From assembly GCA_001792895.1 (NCBI GenBank), contig MARA01000007.1, positions 558,001 through 622,000 of the forward strand: DNA of 64,000 nucleotides. Direction: 5' to 3'. The notes beneath the pieces are model-generated. The model made no database searches. It had not been told where the DNA came from and saw only the letters and a list, made by a program, of their open reading frames with translations. Positions 23,724 through 36,244 of the stretch are shown one piece after another (within the stretch, counting starts at the first letter, position 1; each line of letters starts with the position of its first letter). The stretch comes from Lentinus brumalis. Its lineage: Eukaryota; Basidiomycota; Agaricomycetes; Polyporales; Polyporaceae. The translations under genes and the position numbers were made by a program.

Positions 23724-25042
23724 GGGAAGTCCATGGACACCTCGATAGTGAGTCTTGTTGGTCCCATCCTTCGGCCCAACTGAGCTGACGATCTGGATGT
23801 CAGGGCGGGTGTGCTTTGTCTGGGCCGTGTTGGCGGCCCTCCGGGGGTTCGGTATGTTGGGCTTAGCGTCGCTTTCACCGGGTGATCACTCACTTTCACC
23901 ACAGTGCCGTTCATGTGCCGCTCACACCGCTCATGTCTACTCGCATGACGCATGACGCATGAACGGGTGTTATGCGGACGCGCGAGGACGGGTACCGTGT
24001 GCCGTGTTGGTCATAGCTTCGGTCGAACTCTTCTCCGTGCACATTATTCCTCTATTTCGTCCTAGATGCGTCCTATGATATTCTTTGTCGTCACTCCTCG
24101 GCCACGTTCTGTCCTGGGAAGTCCATGGACACCTCGATAGTGAGTCTTGTTGGTCCCATCCTTCGGCCCAACTGAGCTGACGATCTGGATGTCAGGGCGG
24201 GTGTGCTTTGTCTGGGCCATGTTGGCGGCCCTCCGGGGGTTCGGTATGTTGGGCTTAGCGTCGCTTTCACCGGGTGATCACTCACTTTCACCACAGTGCC
24301 GTTCATGTGCCGCTCACACCGCTCATGTCTACTCGCATGACGCATGACGCATGAACGGGTGTTATGCGGACGCGCGAGGACGGGTACCGTGTGCCGTGTT
24401 GGTCATAGCTTCGGTCGAACTCTTCTCCGTGCACATTATTCCTCTATTTCGTCCTAGATGCGTCCTATGATATTCTTTGTCGTCACTCCTCGGCCACGTT
24501 CTGTCCTGGGAAGTCCATGGACACCTCGATAGTGAGTCTTGTTGGTCCCATCCTTCGGCCCAACTGAGCTGACGATCTGGATGTCAGGGCGGGTGTGCTT
24601 TGTCTGGGCCATGTTGGCGGCCCTCCGGGGGTTCGGTATGTTGGGCTTAGCGTCGCTTTCACCGGGTGATCACTCACTTTCACCACAGTGCCGTTCATGT
24701 GCCGCTCACACCGCTCATGTCTACTCGCATGACGCATGACGCATGAACGGGTGTTATGCGGACGCGCGAGGACGGGTACCGTGTGCCGTGTTGGTCATAG
24801 CTTCGGTCGAACTCTTCTCCGTGCACATTATTCCTCTATTTCGTCCTAGATGCGTCCTATGATATTCTTTGTCGTCACTCCTCGGCCACGTTCTGTCCTG
24901 GGAAGTCCATGGACACCTCAATAGTGAGTCTTGTTGGTCCCATCCTTCGGCCCAACTGAGCTGACGATCTGGATGTCAGGGCGGGTGTGCTTTGTCTGGG
25001 CCGTGTTTCTTTGTCGTCACTCCTCGGCCACGTTCTGTCCTG
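23724..25042. repeat. 392-bp tandem repeat, three copies plus an internally deleted fourth
   Basis: Copies start at 23724, 24116, 24508 and 24900 with almost no differences (for example GCCGTGTTGG against GCCATGTTGG). The fourth copy keeps the first 108 or so bases and then jumps to the last 36 or so (TTCTTTGTCGTCACTCCTCG onward). Very low divergence points to recent amplification or gene conversion. Small open frames on both strands recur in each copy and have no recognisable motif. Confidence 0.9.
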
Positions 25043-25304
25043 CCCCCTATGAATGTACTATCCTTCGCCCAGCACGTCTGTCCTGACATCTCGCGTGTCA
25101 TGGCCCTTTCTACTGAGTACCGTTCAATCCCGTGCCACATGGAAGTGGTGTTGCGCACCCGCTCATCCCGTGTGTGCCGCAACGACGCCTAGCTGGTGCG
25201 TCGATCTTCATGTGGTATCACGGTGATGCTAAGGTGCGACTATGTCGGCCTCTTCCTCGTCCGCGGCGCGATAGCGCCCGGCTCTAGCTCACTCTCTTTC
25301 GACC

Positions 25305-26324
25305 ATGTCATACTCGAACATTCCACCCTCCCGCATGCACCTGTATGCCGCTCGACGCCATACTCCCATCGCCACCGTGCCCGGATCCCGTCGAGCTCTT
25401 TCACCGGGGGCCTTCACTTGGACGGATGAAGAGGTGGAGGAGTTGCGAGCTTGGCGAGCTCATCGCCGGTCCCATGAAGCCGCGGTCGTCGTCTCTCGAC
25501 CTCCCGATCCAGGGAGTCAGGAAGAGCCGGAATATCTCAACGAAGTCCTCTCGACGGCGCAAGAGAGCGGGGTCAATTATTGGATCCCGGTTGAGGACGC
25601 CCACCTGGCGCGTACCGATCTCAATGCATGGGAGAACCAATTGGTACTAACTGGGGCACCCCTACTGGGTCTCCATCGAGCGCGTGTCCTGAGCTAGACC
25701 GCCTCAGTGGCATGGGTATCGTGCGCAAGGATGGTGTGGGCCGGACCTCCCCTCTTGCCCTCATGCCCGCCTTCTGTGTGCGCTTCTCGGGTTACTCAAT
25801 CGCCCATTCCGAGCACCAGGAGCAGTGGGAGTATGCAGATGAGCTCAACGTACGTCCATTTGTGTGCTCTCATGGGAATTCTTCAACGCAACTGGCCTTT
25901 CAGGTCGACTGGCCGTCGGGTCCTCTCGACGCGTCGTCTTGGCCATCCCTGCCGGAGCCGTGGCACCTGAGCTCATATCGCCTCCCGGTGCGCACGCGCG
26001 TTGCCTACGCGGAACTGTGCCGTATCTTCACGTTCTTTGGGAGCGCTCACCCCGAGGAGGACGCAGAGTGGCTCCAGGCCCGATGGGATGGCATCATGGA
26101 GGCGGTACGGCAGCACACATCGGCCCCCGACTACACGCCCGAAAACGCGTTGCAAAATGTGCTAGATTTCTGCCGCTCGCATCTTCCGGTGTGTCATTCA
26201 TCGATCTACGTTATCTCGTAGCACGGGCGACCTAACTGCGCACTCCAACTTCTAGGCAGACGCTTGGGAGGGAGCAGAGATCCGGCGCGGGGGTAACGGA
26301 GGTCCGGATTCGTTCTGGAGATGA
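25305..26324 (+). CDS. Unrecognised cargo protein, 270 residues
   Basis: I do not recognise the family. A clean model joins 25305-25643, 25730-25849, 25904-26188 and 26256-26324; all junctions are GT-AG and in phase 0. The protein starts MSYSNIPPSRMHLYAARRHT, then FTWTDEEVEELRAWRAHRR, a mid part with FCVRFSGYSIAHSEHQEQWE, and a helical acidic C-terminal half (RVAYAELCRIFTFFG, EEDAEWLQARWDGIMEAV, NALQNVLDFCRSHLP). No signal peptide or membrane segment. Consistent splicing and the absence of frameshifts suggest a real gene of the element. Function unknown. Confidence 0.6.
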
Positions 26325-26984
26325 GTGTGATACATCGTCGTGTGGCAGCATGCAATGTATGTCTCCAGCGCGCCATGAAATGTCATGTTCTCAATTGCAT
26401 GTGCCCAATTCCCCACAGCGTCTTGAAGCCTCGGCCTCGGCCGATGCGCTACTCCACCTCACCATGCCATTTTGCGTGCCTTGCTCTGCCTTTTCGTCGC
26501 GCGCTTGGTGGCTAATGTTTTGCCACTGACAGGTTCAGCCCGGCCCTGAACTCTGCCATCAGCATGGACACGGTAGGCCAGGAGTTTCACTGGTGAGACA
26601 TCTCCATAGCCCTCCTCCAACGGCACCCGCTCGTCTCTTCAGAAACCCGTGGTATTCTATGTTATAGCGTCCACAGGGGAGGCGCGCTTCGTTGGAGGCG
26701 TGTGGTCTTCCGTGTGCGGCTCGAAACTTCGATGAGATCCCATCGGTACGCAACATCCGGACATCATGCCCGCCCGAGAACTATTCCCGATATGGCTAGG
26801 TTGCCGTCCCAGGCCACGAGGCGCCCACCTCATTTTTTCAAGGGCGAATCCCGGCCTGACGAGCCCGATTTGTCGCGGTCCTCCGGGACCTCCCTGTTGC
26901 CATCCCGTGCCCCGATTCACCCTTCCTTCGCCCCTACACATACGTCCCACCACCTGTCCTGGACACCTCTTTCCGCGGCGCGCG
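26325..26984. other. Spacer inside the element
   Basis: Nothing recognisable; possibly 5' exons of the next gene, but no splice pattern stands out. Confidence 0.35.
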
Positions 26985-29283
26985 ATGAGTGAGCCGGCAC
27001 ATACCACCCCAATGTCAGACCTACCCCGTCCCGCCACCCGGCAAGAGCGCGCTGAGCGTCGAGCTCTTGCCGCGATGCAAAGACCACCCGGGGGCAGCAC
27101 ACGTCGCACGCGAAAGCGTAATCGAGGCACTGTGGCCGCTCCTGCGCCAGGCATGGGCGACCTCGTCACGGAGGTCGCAGAGCCAACCAGTAACATACCA
27201 GTGCATGTTCCCGCGGCCGGTGAGTACAACATCCCCCTTGACCTCGCTTCCACCTTGAGGCTTACTTGGGTATCAGGAGACGGGCACGGTGTAGCACCCA
27301 CAGTCGCGGACCCGATCGCGGCTCCCAGGACGCCAGAAGATGTGCAATTGGCCGACAGCGACGCAGCCTCGCCGCCGCGTACCATAACTGAACACCCTCG
27401 TGAGGGTTGCTCGGAGCCCGGGCGACTATCGGAGATGCATTTCGCGGGGATACGGTGTCAATCAGCAACGACGTAGCCATGGTCGTAGGTAAGCTTTGTG
27501 GTTCCGTCATCATGTCTGGTCAGTCATACTGTGCTGAGGGGGCCTCGACGCACTTAGGGAGCGCTACCGGCACTAGTTTGGTCTCCATTCGCGAGCCCAC
27601 TCAGGAAATGCGCCAGGGCGAGGTCGTTATGACGTTCACTGTGAGCTTCGCGCCATCACATGTATCCCGCCGTACGTTGCTCATCTTCATTCAGGCTGCA
27701 CAAGGGCCGGTGGACACCGTGCTCCTACAGGAACATGTCGCCCCGACCACGGAGGTATCTAGCGCACCCCGGTCACCGGCCGACCCCGCCGTAATCGCAC
27801 GGGCAAGATCACACGAGGTCTGTCTGAAATCCCCCACAGTTCGGCATCGTGGCTCACTCTGTCATAGGCGGCTGAGATTGTCGCCGCTCAAGATGCATCT
27901 CCAGAACATCTCATGGTGGCAGATGTTCCGTCAGCACACCCCGGAGAGAGACGGAGCGACTCTTATGGTGGCATCAACGGAGTACGTCCACTATTGGTTA
28001 TCGCCGCGGACACGTTCCAACGTTCTGTATGTTCGCCTCTGCAACAGGCAGACCTTGCCGCCTCGCCGAGGGCTGTTGCGCCATTCGGACGCGAAGGGAC
28101 AAGTGGTGAGTGTCGTAATATATCAGACCTGCGGGACGTGTATTCTGACATTGACCCATCCGACCCAGTGTACCCCATCCCGGGCATACGGCCCAGCGGG
28201 CATGCTCGCCCACCGTGCGGGAACCTCATGCTGGCACATCGCCATGCGCTGACGATGACCGTGTGTAGCCCCTCTCGTGATGATCCACGGCGACATGCTC
28301 ACATCTGGGTCTCCCATTGGTAGCGTGAAACCCGGGGACGTGACGGTGATCATAGGGGGCGCCCGCCGACCGCGGGCACCCGGATAGTCGTGTGTGCTCT
28401 CATCCCCCTCGCTCCGGAACTCCGTGCCTCCGCGCGACTCCCGAGGCTGGTCGTCTGGCCTCTCCCGTCGCAGGTGCCGCCTCGCCTCCTACCGGCACTC
28501 CGGGCTTTATATCGACTGCCTCGTCCACGGACGGTGAAATAAACGGTGTGTTCTACCTGTCATTGCATGAACCCGGCTTGACATATATCAGATGAGGATA
28601 CCCTCGCGTTCGACGAAGAGGAGGGCACCATCACAGGTGTGCCCGCTCGCACGGGTCGCAGGCGACGACGCTCCGCGGTGCCGACCGTCGTCGACAGTGA
28701 CGTTGCGGCGTATCTGGAGCATCGATTCCCCGGGAGGTTGAGGATGAGTCGTGAAATACGGGCTCGGTCGAAGTTGCAGACGGGGGCAGGCTACAAGAAC
28801 AACATCTTGATACGGCTTATCGTGAGCACTTTCATCGACCTGGCCCTCGGGACCCAGAATTCCGATGTCAAGTCGCGGGAGTGCGACTTTGGCGGTCAGT
28901 GGGTCACCGTCTCAACCGATGACGTTGTCCTCGTGTTCGGCATGGCGCTCACTACCTTCTCCACCACGCGCTCGCACGTTGAGATGTGCTACAGGGTGCG
29001 TCAGTGGATGATTGACAACCGGAGACATTGGGACGAGGGAGACGAGGATGGGGACGACCAACGGCTGTTCGAGATGCTTGAAGCGTACTGTACCGCGGGG
29101 GTTCTTCCTCCTATCACGGCTCCACAAGCGGTCACGCTCACAAGGGCACAGCGGGATGCTTTGTTGTGCGGTGGGCGCACGTTGTACACTTTGGCCGTGG
29201 GCTTCATGAACCGCATGAAAACGAAGGAGGGCGTCAGGACCAACCTGCTACCAATGCCAGTGGTGTATGAGCCGGAGTCGTAA
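26985..29283 (+). CDS. Unrecognised cargo gene with basic N-terminus (model uncertain)
   Basis: I do not recognise it. A start at 26985 gives MSEPAHTTPMSDLPRP followed by a strongly basic stretch (RQERAERRALAAMQR, RRTRKRNRG), which could bind nucleic acid or act as a nuclear signal. Several exons with weak boundaries follow. The last part, from about 28592 to 29283, is continuous and well formed: an acidic start (DEDTLAFDEEEG), GRRRRRSAVPTV, then SREIRARSKLQTGAGYKNN, FIDLALGTQNSDVK, DFGGQWVTVSTDDVVLVFGM and a helical end. Whether the front and back belong to one gene is not certain. Confidence 0.4.
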
Positions 29284-29562
29284 CGAATGTTGTATTGGGG
29301 ATGCGTGCTTGTCATTAGATCGGTGTGGAATACATCGTACTTACCTTCATAACCATCCCGTACTGAGCACGTCACTTTGTACCTTACTTCATTTACGCTA
29401 CACTTACTGCCCAACATGTGTCGATACAATGAGACCAAGAATGCAGTCAAATCTCAGTTACCTACGCGAAGCGACGTGTGGACAGAATGGGGTCGTAGGA
29501 CATGACAACAGCTACTCGGGGCTCTGCGATATGTGTCATGGGAATAGGAGGCGATGATTCGT

Positions 29563-32160
29563 CTAGTACGATGTCCTCCAGCTCACGGGGGTCGGGGTAT
29601 AAGTTGCATAGAGACGTGGGTCCTCCCACATGAGCTCCGGAATACGTTGTATTCCGAGGGCCGTCTTGACGGTGGCGGATATCCCATCCACCTCATCGCC
29701 TGCCTCATCTTGCTCGTCCATTGCGCCCCGGGCCTGCGTACCGCGGGATACCACTCTCCAGACGTCCCGCACCTCTTGCATGGCTCGCACATCCTCTGCC
29801 TCTGTGAATTCGCGAGCCTGATCTCTAAGGTGCTACAGCGAGTGAGATTAGCTACGACTGGTGTCCGTTCTGCGCGAGGACCTACATTGATGTCCACGAG
29901 TTGCCCCACCTGAACGAGCAACTCTCGGAATTGCTGTGTCTGATCCCGGGGCTCCGGGGTGCGAGCGTACTGTGTGATCTCCACGACTTGTCTTCGGAAC
30001 GAATCAATCGCCGCCACGGAGACGGCAGGGTGATCGCCAACCATGGCCCGCAGGAGCAGGAGCAGATCAACGATGTTTTGCGCGTACGGTCGGTCCTCGG
30101 TCCAGCCCGCAAGGCTGGCGCACAAAATAACGTTGTATACTCTCTCCTCGGGACCCCTAAATCCGTTGATGCATAGGGGGATCTGAGGCGAATTAGCAAC
30201 GAATGCATGGCGGCGAATTCGCCGGACTCACGGTGAGTTTATTCAATTTGCTCCCGCTGTCCTCCAGCCTGAGGTAATAGAGCAAGCTTGTGCTGCGCAC
30301 CGGCGTATGTGGCGTGGGCGGGACGAACATGTGGCGTGCAAAGAAGTATGCCCGACAAGTCGGCGCCGTGTGGAGGGTATGCATGTTGAGGGGAGAGACC
30401 ACGGAGAGCCAGCGCCCATGGCCAGCTTCGCGATGAAGGTGGGAGCCCGCGCCCAACCCATCGCGGTAAGCCCGAAATACGTTTCTTCGCAGCCCGCAAC
30501 GAAGCTCTGATCTGTTCGTACCACGAGTCAATGTGCGGGGATGCCACCCAACACTCTTCAGCCAGAGTGAACGACGACTTGGTTCCGGGCCCTCAGAGTA
30601 GACCGGAGATGTGGTGGCGCATGGGTACAAGGTGGCTAGGGTCTTCGACGTTTACAAGGATCCAGGTGACCCTAAAAACACTCCGAGGAGATTCAAAACG
30701 GCCTGCGTCGGCCTGGGGATGAGCTCTGCAAATGAACCGCCCACGTCCGGGGCGATTGTCAAGTGCGGCAAGCTCAACAACGCTTCGACCGGTTGCTCTC
30801 GGTGTGGATATGTTACGCCCGGCGGAGAGCATCACCTTACCCATGCCCTCAGTGTCGTCAAATCCCAGCCGCCCTCCAGCTCATCGATTTGATATCTGGT
30901 CGTACACGCCTGCATCCTGCGTCCTCCGGCATTGATGATGTCATGTGCGTTCTGCTCAACGCGGACAACCACAAAGTGACATGGTTGTGGTTCTCTCCAG
31001 CCCGGGACCGTCCACACGAAGTCGTCGGTATGTCCCGGTGAGATTATATTGCCCGAGTTTGAGCCCGAGCACCTAGAATTGGTGGGTTATCTCCCATTCT
31101 TCTAGTACGCCGGTCACGGATATACACAGCTCTACGCTCGCAGCAGCTTCCACTCGTCTCGGCTGACATGGCAGAACGTCCGCTCACGATGATACACACC
31201 GACCGTAAATGCCCGTCGAGGATCGGAGTCTCCCCACAATGCTGATTCCAGGCCGTCGTCTGGTTCGGATGTAGTGCCGGGCCTGCCCGCTGGTGGTAGG
31301 TGAGGGAGGGTGCCCCAATTGGAACCCATGTCATCCGGGCACTGTACCCCGACCGAGCGATAACTCCGGTGCCGTGTCACCGCCTGTACTGCTCGCCGGA
31401 TCTCCATCCAAGTCAGCAGAGGCCCATCCCACGCTGCCTGTGGACTCGTTCTTGTGAGTTCACCCTCAGAAGAGGCAGCATAATAAGCTCCGCGCACCTC
31501 GGGCACCTGGGGTCGCATCCATGTACGTAGACCGACGAGCCACTTGGACATGTCGGGAAATGGCCGGGCATCGAACGTGGTCGAATACTGTATCACCTCC
31601 TGGAACTTGCACCAAGCAGAATTGACTTCGAGCCATCTCTGCGGCCAGAACCATAGCAAAAGCCGAAGGATGTCATGCAGGGCGTGCCACACCGACGGCG
31701 GGAGGTGAAGATGCTGGGCGTCCACGCTGTGTATGTATGCCAGAGTTGTCTGCCATTGAGCCGGTCGATCCTCCGGACGTGACGGACCGACTCCTAAAGG
31801 TACCTGGGGGCGAGGTCAAACATACAGACCGCCGCGCCGATGCAAGAACTCACATTGATGATGCGCTGGCCCCGAGAGACTCGGAGGTAATAGTACAGCT
31901 CATCCGAAACAAAAGTGGCCGTCGTCGGATCCTTCGGACGCATGCTGGCATTGGGGAAATAGCGCGCGTATGTGTAGACGAGGAGAGGGGGACCTTCCCG
32001 GACCTCGGTGAGGACCGCAGAAGTAGAATCGTCGGAGAGACCATGCGTGAGACTAGGGACGCGCACAGATCGCGGTGAGGTGGGGGCACTGAGCGACAGC
32101 CCCTCCTCATAGCTCTTCCTCGGACGGTGCAAACACGTCGCTCATAACGGGGAGATCCAT
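29563..32160 (-). CDS. Unrecognised cargo gene, minus strand (model uncertain)
   Basis: Multi-exon minus-strand coding signal of unknown family. Best parts, in reading order: an acidic leader (MDLPVMSDVFAPSEEEL) near 32160, EVREGPPLLVYTYARYF to SDELYYYLRVSRGQRIIN (about 32080-31855), a Trp-rich block WHALHDILRLLLWFWPQRW (about 31700-31130), CINGFRGPEERVYNVILCA followed by NIVDLLLLLRAMVGDH (30170-29900), and a last exon ending PELMWEDPRLYATYTPTP at 29563. Alternating open frames bounded by GT-AG sites support a spliced gene. Order and orientation opposite to the neighbours suggest a separate cargo gene. Function unknown. Confidence 0.4.
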
Positions 32161-33369
32161 GAAGACGGCCTCAGACAATGGCCGAGGAGTGGTCGGCCAC
32201 CTGGCTCACGTAGTGCAACCTTGTGCGACGGGAAGGCGTACAAGGCGCCCGGAGTGGTTCCGGCGTCAAGAGATCGCGCACACGTGGCAAATGCTATTAC
32301 ATGGAGGACGACTCTACTCTACACACCGTCTACGTGACCTCATTCATACCACAGTCCATTCACCGGTTCTACTGGACACTCGGTAGACTGCAGACCTGGC
32401 GATATCTCATTCGTCCTGAGATAGACCGGCCGGCGACGTATGGCTTACGCTATCCGCTAACGCGCGCGCGAGGGACGGCACGGACTCCACCTCACCGCCA
32501 AAAATTTCGAGCAGCCTTGCGACCAGCTTCCTCCCTCCCGCGAAACACGGTGCGGCTGAAGCAGGAACCGAATGCGATCGCGGACCTCAATGAGTGGTGG
32601 AGGCCAGCGGTGGCCCGCGGATATGTGAAGACAAGAGGGGGCGCGTGCGAGCAAGCGAGACGACCGGACTCACCGAGCGAAGGGTGCGCAAGACCCCCGG
32701 GCGAGATCGCTATAGAACGGCGGGGCTACACGCCTACGTAAGTAAGTCATACACCGGGCGGGCACATACGCGGCGACTTACGCATGGGTGGCGACGTGTA
32801 GACGAAAATCTTCGCGAGAGCCCGTGAGGTGGTGCTCTTCGTGGTGGGGCTGGGCCGACTTCTGGAAAGTGAGACGTGTCAGAGTAGAGAAGATGGAGTG
32901 CACTGCCCGACCCACCTAAGGACGTCCGGACACAGGAAAGGTGTAGCACAGAGAACGACAATGGAGCAGCCGAGAACGGCGCGAACCCGCTGCGAGGCAG
33001 GGTAGAGTCGTAACGCGTATGGAACCAATGGAGCCCTGGCGGATCGCATGGCGGGCATTCCCCAAGACACCGGAGCGGGTCTCAACGAGGGGGATAGAGT
33101 CGGGAAGGACGCGTGATTGTGCCGAGGGCGCCCCCTCCTCCTTATATACGCGGCCGCCCATGAGCGCGGCGGAGTACGACAGCCGACCGGGCCCGACCAT
33201 TGGCGAGGCGGCGGAGACACAAAGCACAAACTCAGCCGCCACCCTCACCGTGCTCGTGCGCATCTCATTGTTCGGCCACGCTGGCTCGCCGTCGCAACGT
33301 ATCCCCAACGGTCAGCCCATCGTGCTACGCTCAGGAATGGTGAGCTTATGACAACAGACGAGCCCCAGA
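32161..33369. other. Spacer inside the element
   Basis: Open frames on both strands but no splicing or motif evidence. It probably contains the divergent promoters of the minus-strand cargo gene and the dioxygenase gene. Confidence 0.35.
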
Positions 33370-35293
33370 ATGGTGTTCAAAGCTGATGCGGTGGCGTGTC
33401 AGATTTATCCCCTGCCCGCGCGCCCCTCGCAGGAGGTGAGCATGGGCGCATTCGCCGCGAAAGAGCTTCGGGAGCAGCGAAAGTCCCGGAAACACGTCTC
33501 ACAGGTGGCGAGAGCGCGTGCTATGAAGAATCCGGAGGGTCCTCGACCACACACCGGTGAGTGCACCTGCACCCACCTGTTTCCCACCGACGTCAGAGCT
33601 CCGCAGGGCCTCATTCTCGCGCACACACCCGAGTCGAGAGGGAACGAGGTCGTGCGGCGGCGCTTGGTCATCTCTCCTCCCGCGTCAGCTCCTCCGCGCC
33701 CCGCCATCGGGGCCGTGAGCCCGTCTCGCCTACGGACGAGCGAACCCCCCTGCTCCGATTGGGTGCTTCGTACGACGTGCGCCCCGTGGGACTCGAGCGT
33801 CGCCCGGCGACACATGGGGTATGGAAGGACACGCTTGACGAGGCACAAAATGAAGCGATGCGACTGGCGAACGACTACTTGGCCCTCGCGCGCGACCGCG
33901 CGCGGGCCCTCCTCCCCGAGTATCGCGAAAGAGCACGAGTGCATTACGACTGGGACACGGCGATGGAAACATTCAGTCAGTTATCCGGAAACGACGAAGA
34001 CAGGTCAGTCACATCACGGGCTTTCTGCGTGCGGCCGGCGCATGGTTTGCTGATGTGGGCGAAAGAAGCCGGGAACCTTTGGGCTCGTCAACGTACGTGA
34101 CTCTACCGGGATATTTCTCCTCACTTTCTGAGACAGTACGACCGGTAGACCTTCGACGGCGTGGAATCGGCTCACTCGAGAGCAGCAGATAGTCGAGCTG
34201 AGCTTCGGAGCCACCCGGCAGGCTTGGAAAAGTGTTCAGCGCGCGAAGCTGCCCGAGAACACGGGTGAGTGGCTCCCCGACCCCGCTCATATGAAGCTGA
34301 CGTTACCACATAGTCCACTTGGAGAATTTCCGGTTGGTGGATGCCGTCTCCAAGAACTATCATAACGGGCCCAAGATCGTCAAGACCGTGCCCGTGGAGG
34401 AGACACGGCACACAGTTTTGCGGGGAGACCGACCGCGCGCCATCCGGAGTGCGGACGAATTTGATGTGGTCGTGCACCTCCCCGGCGCACTGCGAGGCAA
34501 GACATTGGTGAGTTGTACGGCGTTGTGTCTAAGTCGAAAGCGGCAATGGATGATGAGGGTACAGGACGACGTAACAGCAGCCGTGGAGGAATGGGGCCGA
34601 GTCGCAAAGCCCTCGCCAAAAGGAGCCAACGACATGGCCGATTGCTACAAACGAGAATACGATCTTGTTGGTCGCACGCGGCTGGCGACTCTCTGGCATC
34701 CGGTCGGACACAAGGTGAGATCACTCCGCGGGTGTCTCTTATGCATCGAACCTCACCCGAGACACTACGAAGCATGACCCCCCGTGGTGTGCGCCGATGT
34801 ACGCAAAACCGGCGCAAGTTACGAAGGTGCCTTCAAGCTGTTTGCGGAGCTCGACTTGGTGAACGCGTTCTGCACCACGGCCCTGCTCGCGATCGACCCT
34901 CTGCAATACGGTCTCTTGCGCCGAGTGTACGATTGGCGCCGCGAAACCTACAAGTCTCAGGTCGCGATCGCCGCCCTGGACAAGTACAACTTGTGGGAGG
35001 GACGGGAGATCATGTTCAATCGGTGGTCCCACCCGCACTGGGATCACAATGACCCTCATTATTCCTGGGCGTGCATCGTGTACTTCGGGAGCTTCACCGA
35101 AGCCCGGATGAAATTCCGACAGCTGAATGCGGAGGTGTGCCTGCGCCGCGGCGACGTCGTGTTTCTGCGCGGGCGAGACGTCTTGCACGAGGTCGCCGAT
35201 TGGGGCGACGGTCAGCGGCACTTTATGGTCTATTTTACTCATGAATCGCTTTGGAATGGTGCGGGGATAGAAAGCCGCGCTACACCGATGTAG
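33370..35293 (+). pseudogene. TET/JBP-like 2-oxoglutarate dioxygenase, one-base frameshift
   Basis: Well-supported exons: one ending at 34013, then 34137-34264, 34314-34507, 34565-34714 and 34773-35293; the region before about 33750 is unresolved. The last exon holds a double-stranded beta-helix core with the iron and 2-oxoglutarate ligands: HPHWDHND (His at 35036, Asp at 35042), a distal His in DVLHEV (about 35186) and Arg in GQRHFMVYFTHESLW (about 35216). The fold order and VYFTH ending resemble fungal TET/JBP enzymes that oxidise 5-methylcytosine. The exon opens HDPPWCAPMYAK and then must change frame at an A run (34805-34808, four A where five are needed) to continue TGASYEGAFKLFAELDLVN. 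The ligands are intact, so it could be a recent lesion or an assembly error. Confidence 0.6.
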
Positions 35294-36244
35294 ACTCGTG
35301 CAGTAGGGGGGGGGGGGCATCTGGGGTGCCCAATGTAATTTGTTTCAACTGGTGAATAGTAGCGGGTGGGAGCGCATGCATGAACGTTCGGACGAGACCC
35401 GCACAGGACGTGCTGGGTGGGAGTGACGACCAGGTGCCCCGGCAATACACTAACAATACGTCCAGAGACATCGTGATTGATATGCGACCAAATGCACTTG
35501 AAATGACCATGGTAAGAGCTCTCACACTGGGTGAATATATTTGTTCATCTCTACGGCAGGTTCTCCGAACGAATTGCCTGCGCCGGGGCTCGCTGGGCAC
35601 CGAACACTCCTCGCGAAACAAGATATGCTTCTGTCGCTGTGACAAGACATCGACCACGACGCCCGGCGGCCGTCTTGACCGGCCTCCAACCAGGGTAGGA
35701 GAGCAGCGATTCCGCTGAACAGGATCGGAGGGGGTAGAAGTGAGAAGCCCATAGTGTATACATGGACAGCAATATCTTGATGTACCGCATGTCTCCGACC
35801 ATGAAGAACGGGGATAGGTGCGCCGTGTCGTACTTAGCCGCATCAATGACACTCCAAGTCTGATCCTTTGACGAGCATCATTGAGGTGGAGGTCGTATAG
35901 CTCGCCTCGGGGGCTGTCGTCCATCCGCTTGGATGTCGCCCGACGCAGCCGTCGCGTCGCCGGCCCCGGAGTGCACTACTGTTCTACTGTGGCCCAGTGT
36001 GCCAAAAGTGTATGACCGTGCAACCATGCGGATCGGCGTCGAACACGAGTGGGTGGTAAAGAACAATTGAGCCAGAGAAACATGCGATGCGAGCGCGAGT
36101 CCCGGTGCATAGATACACTGCACGGGGCTGCGTCCCACGACGACTCGTAACTTAGCTTGTGAAGACACGTTCAGACGGGCCGGGCAACGAGTGAAGAGAA
36201 GGCATATGACATTGTAAAAGCGGAGTACATCGGAACACATACAA
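35294..36244. other. Spacer between dioxygenase and integrase genes
   Basis: The 3' ends of both genes converge here. It contains a long G run at about 35307-35318. No gene seen. Confidence 0.4.

Noticed and set aside
23724..25042. CRISPR-like or rDNA spacer repeat
   Set aside because: Units are 392 bp, directly adjacent, with no spacers, and no rRNA sequence lies nearby.
35307..35318. Poly-G run as a regulatory or quadruplex element
   Set aside because: A single G run after a stop codon is not enough to support a quadruplex or any function.
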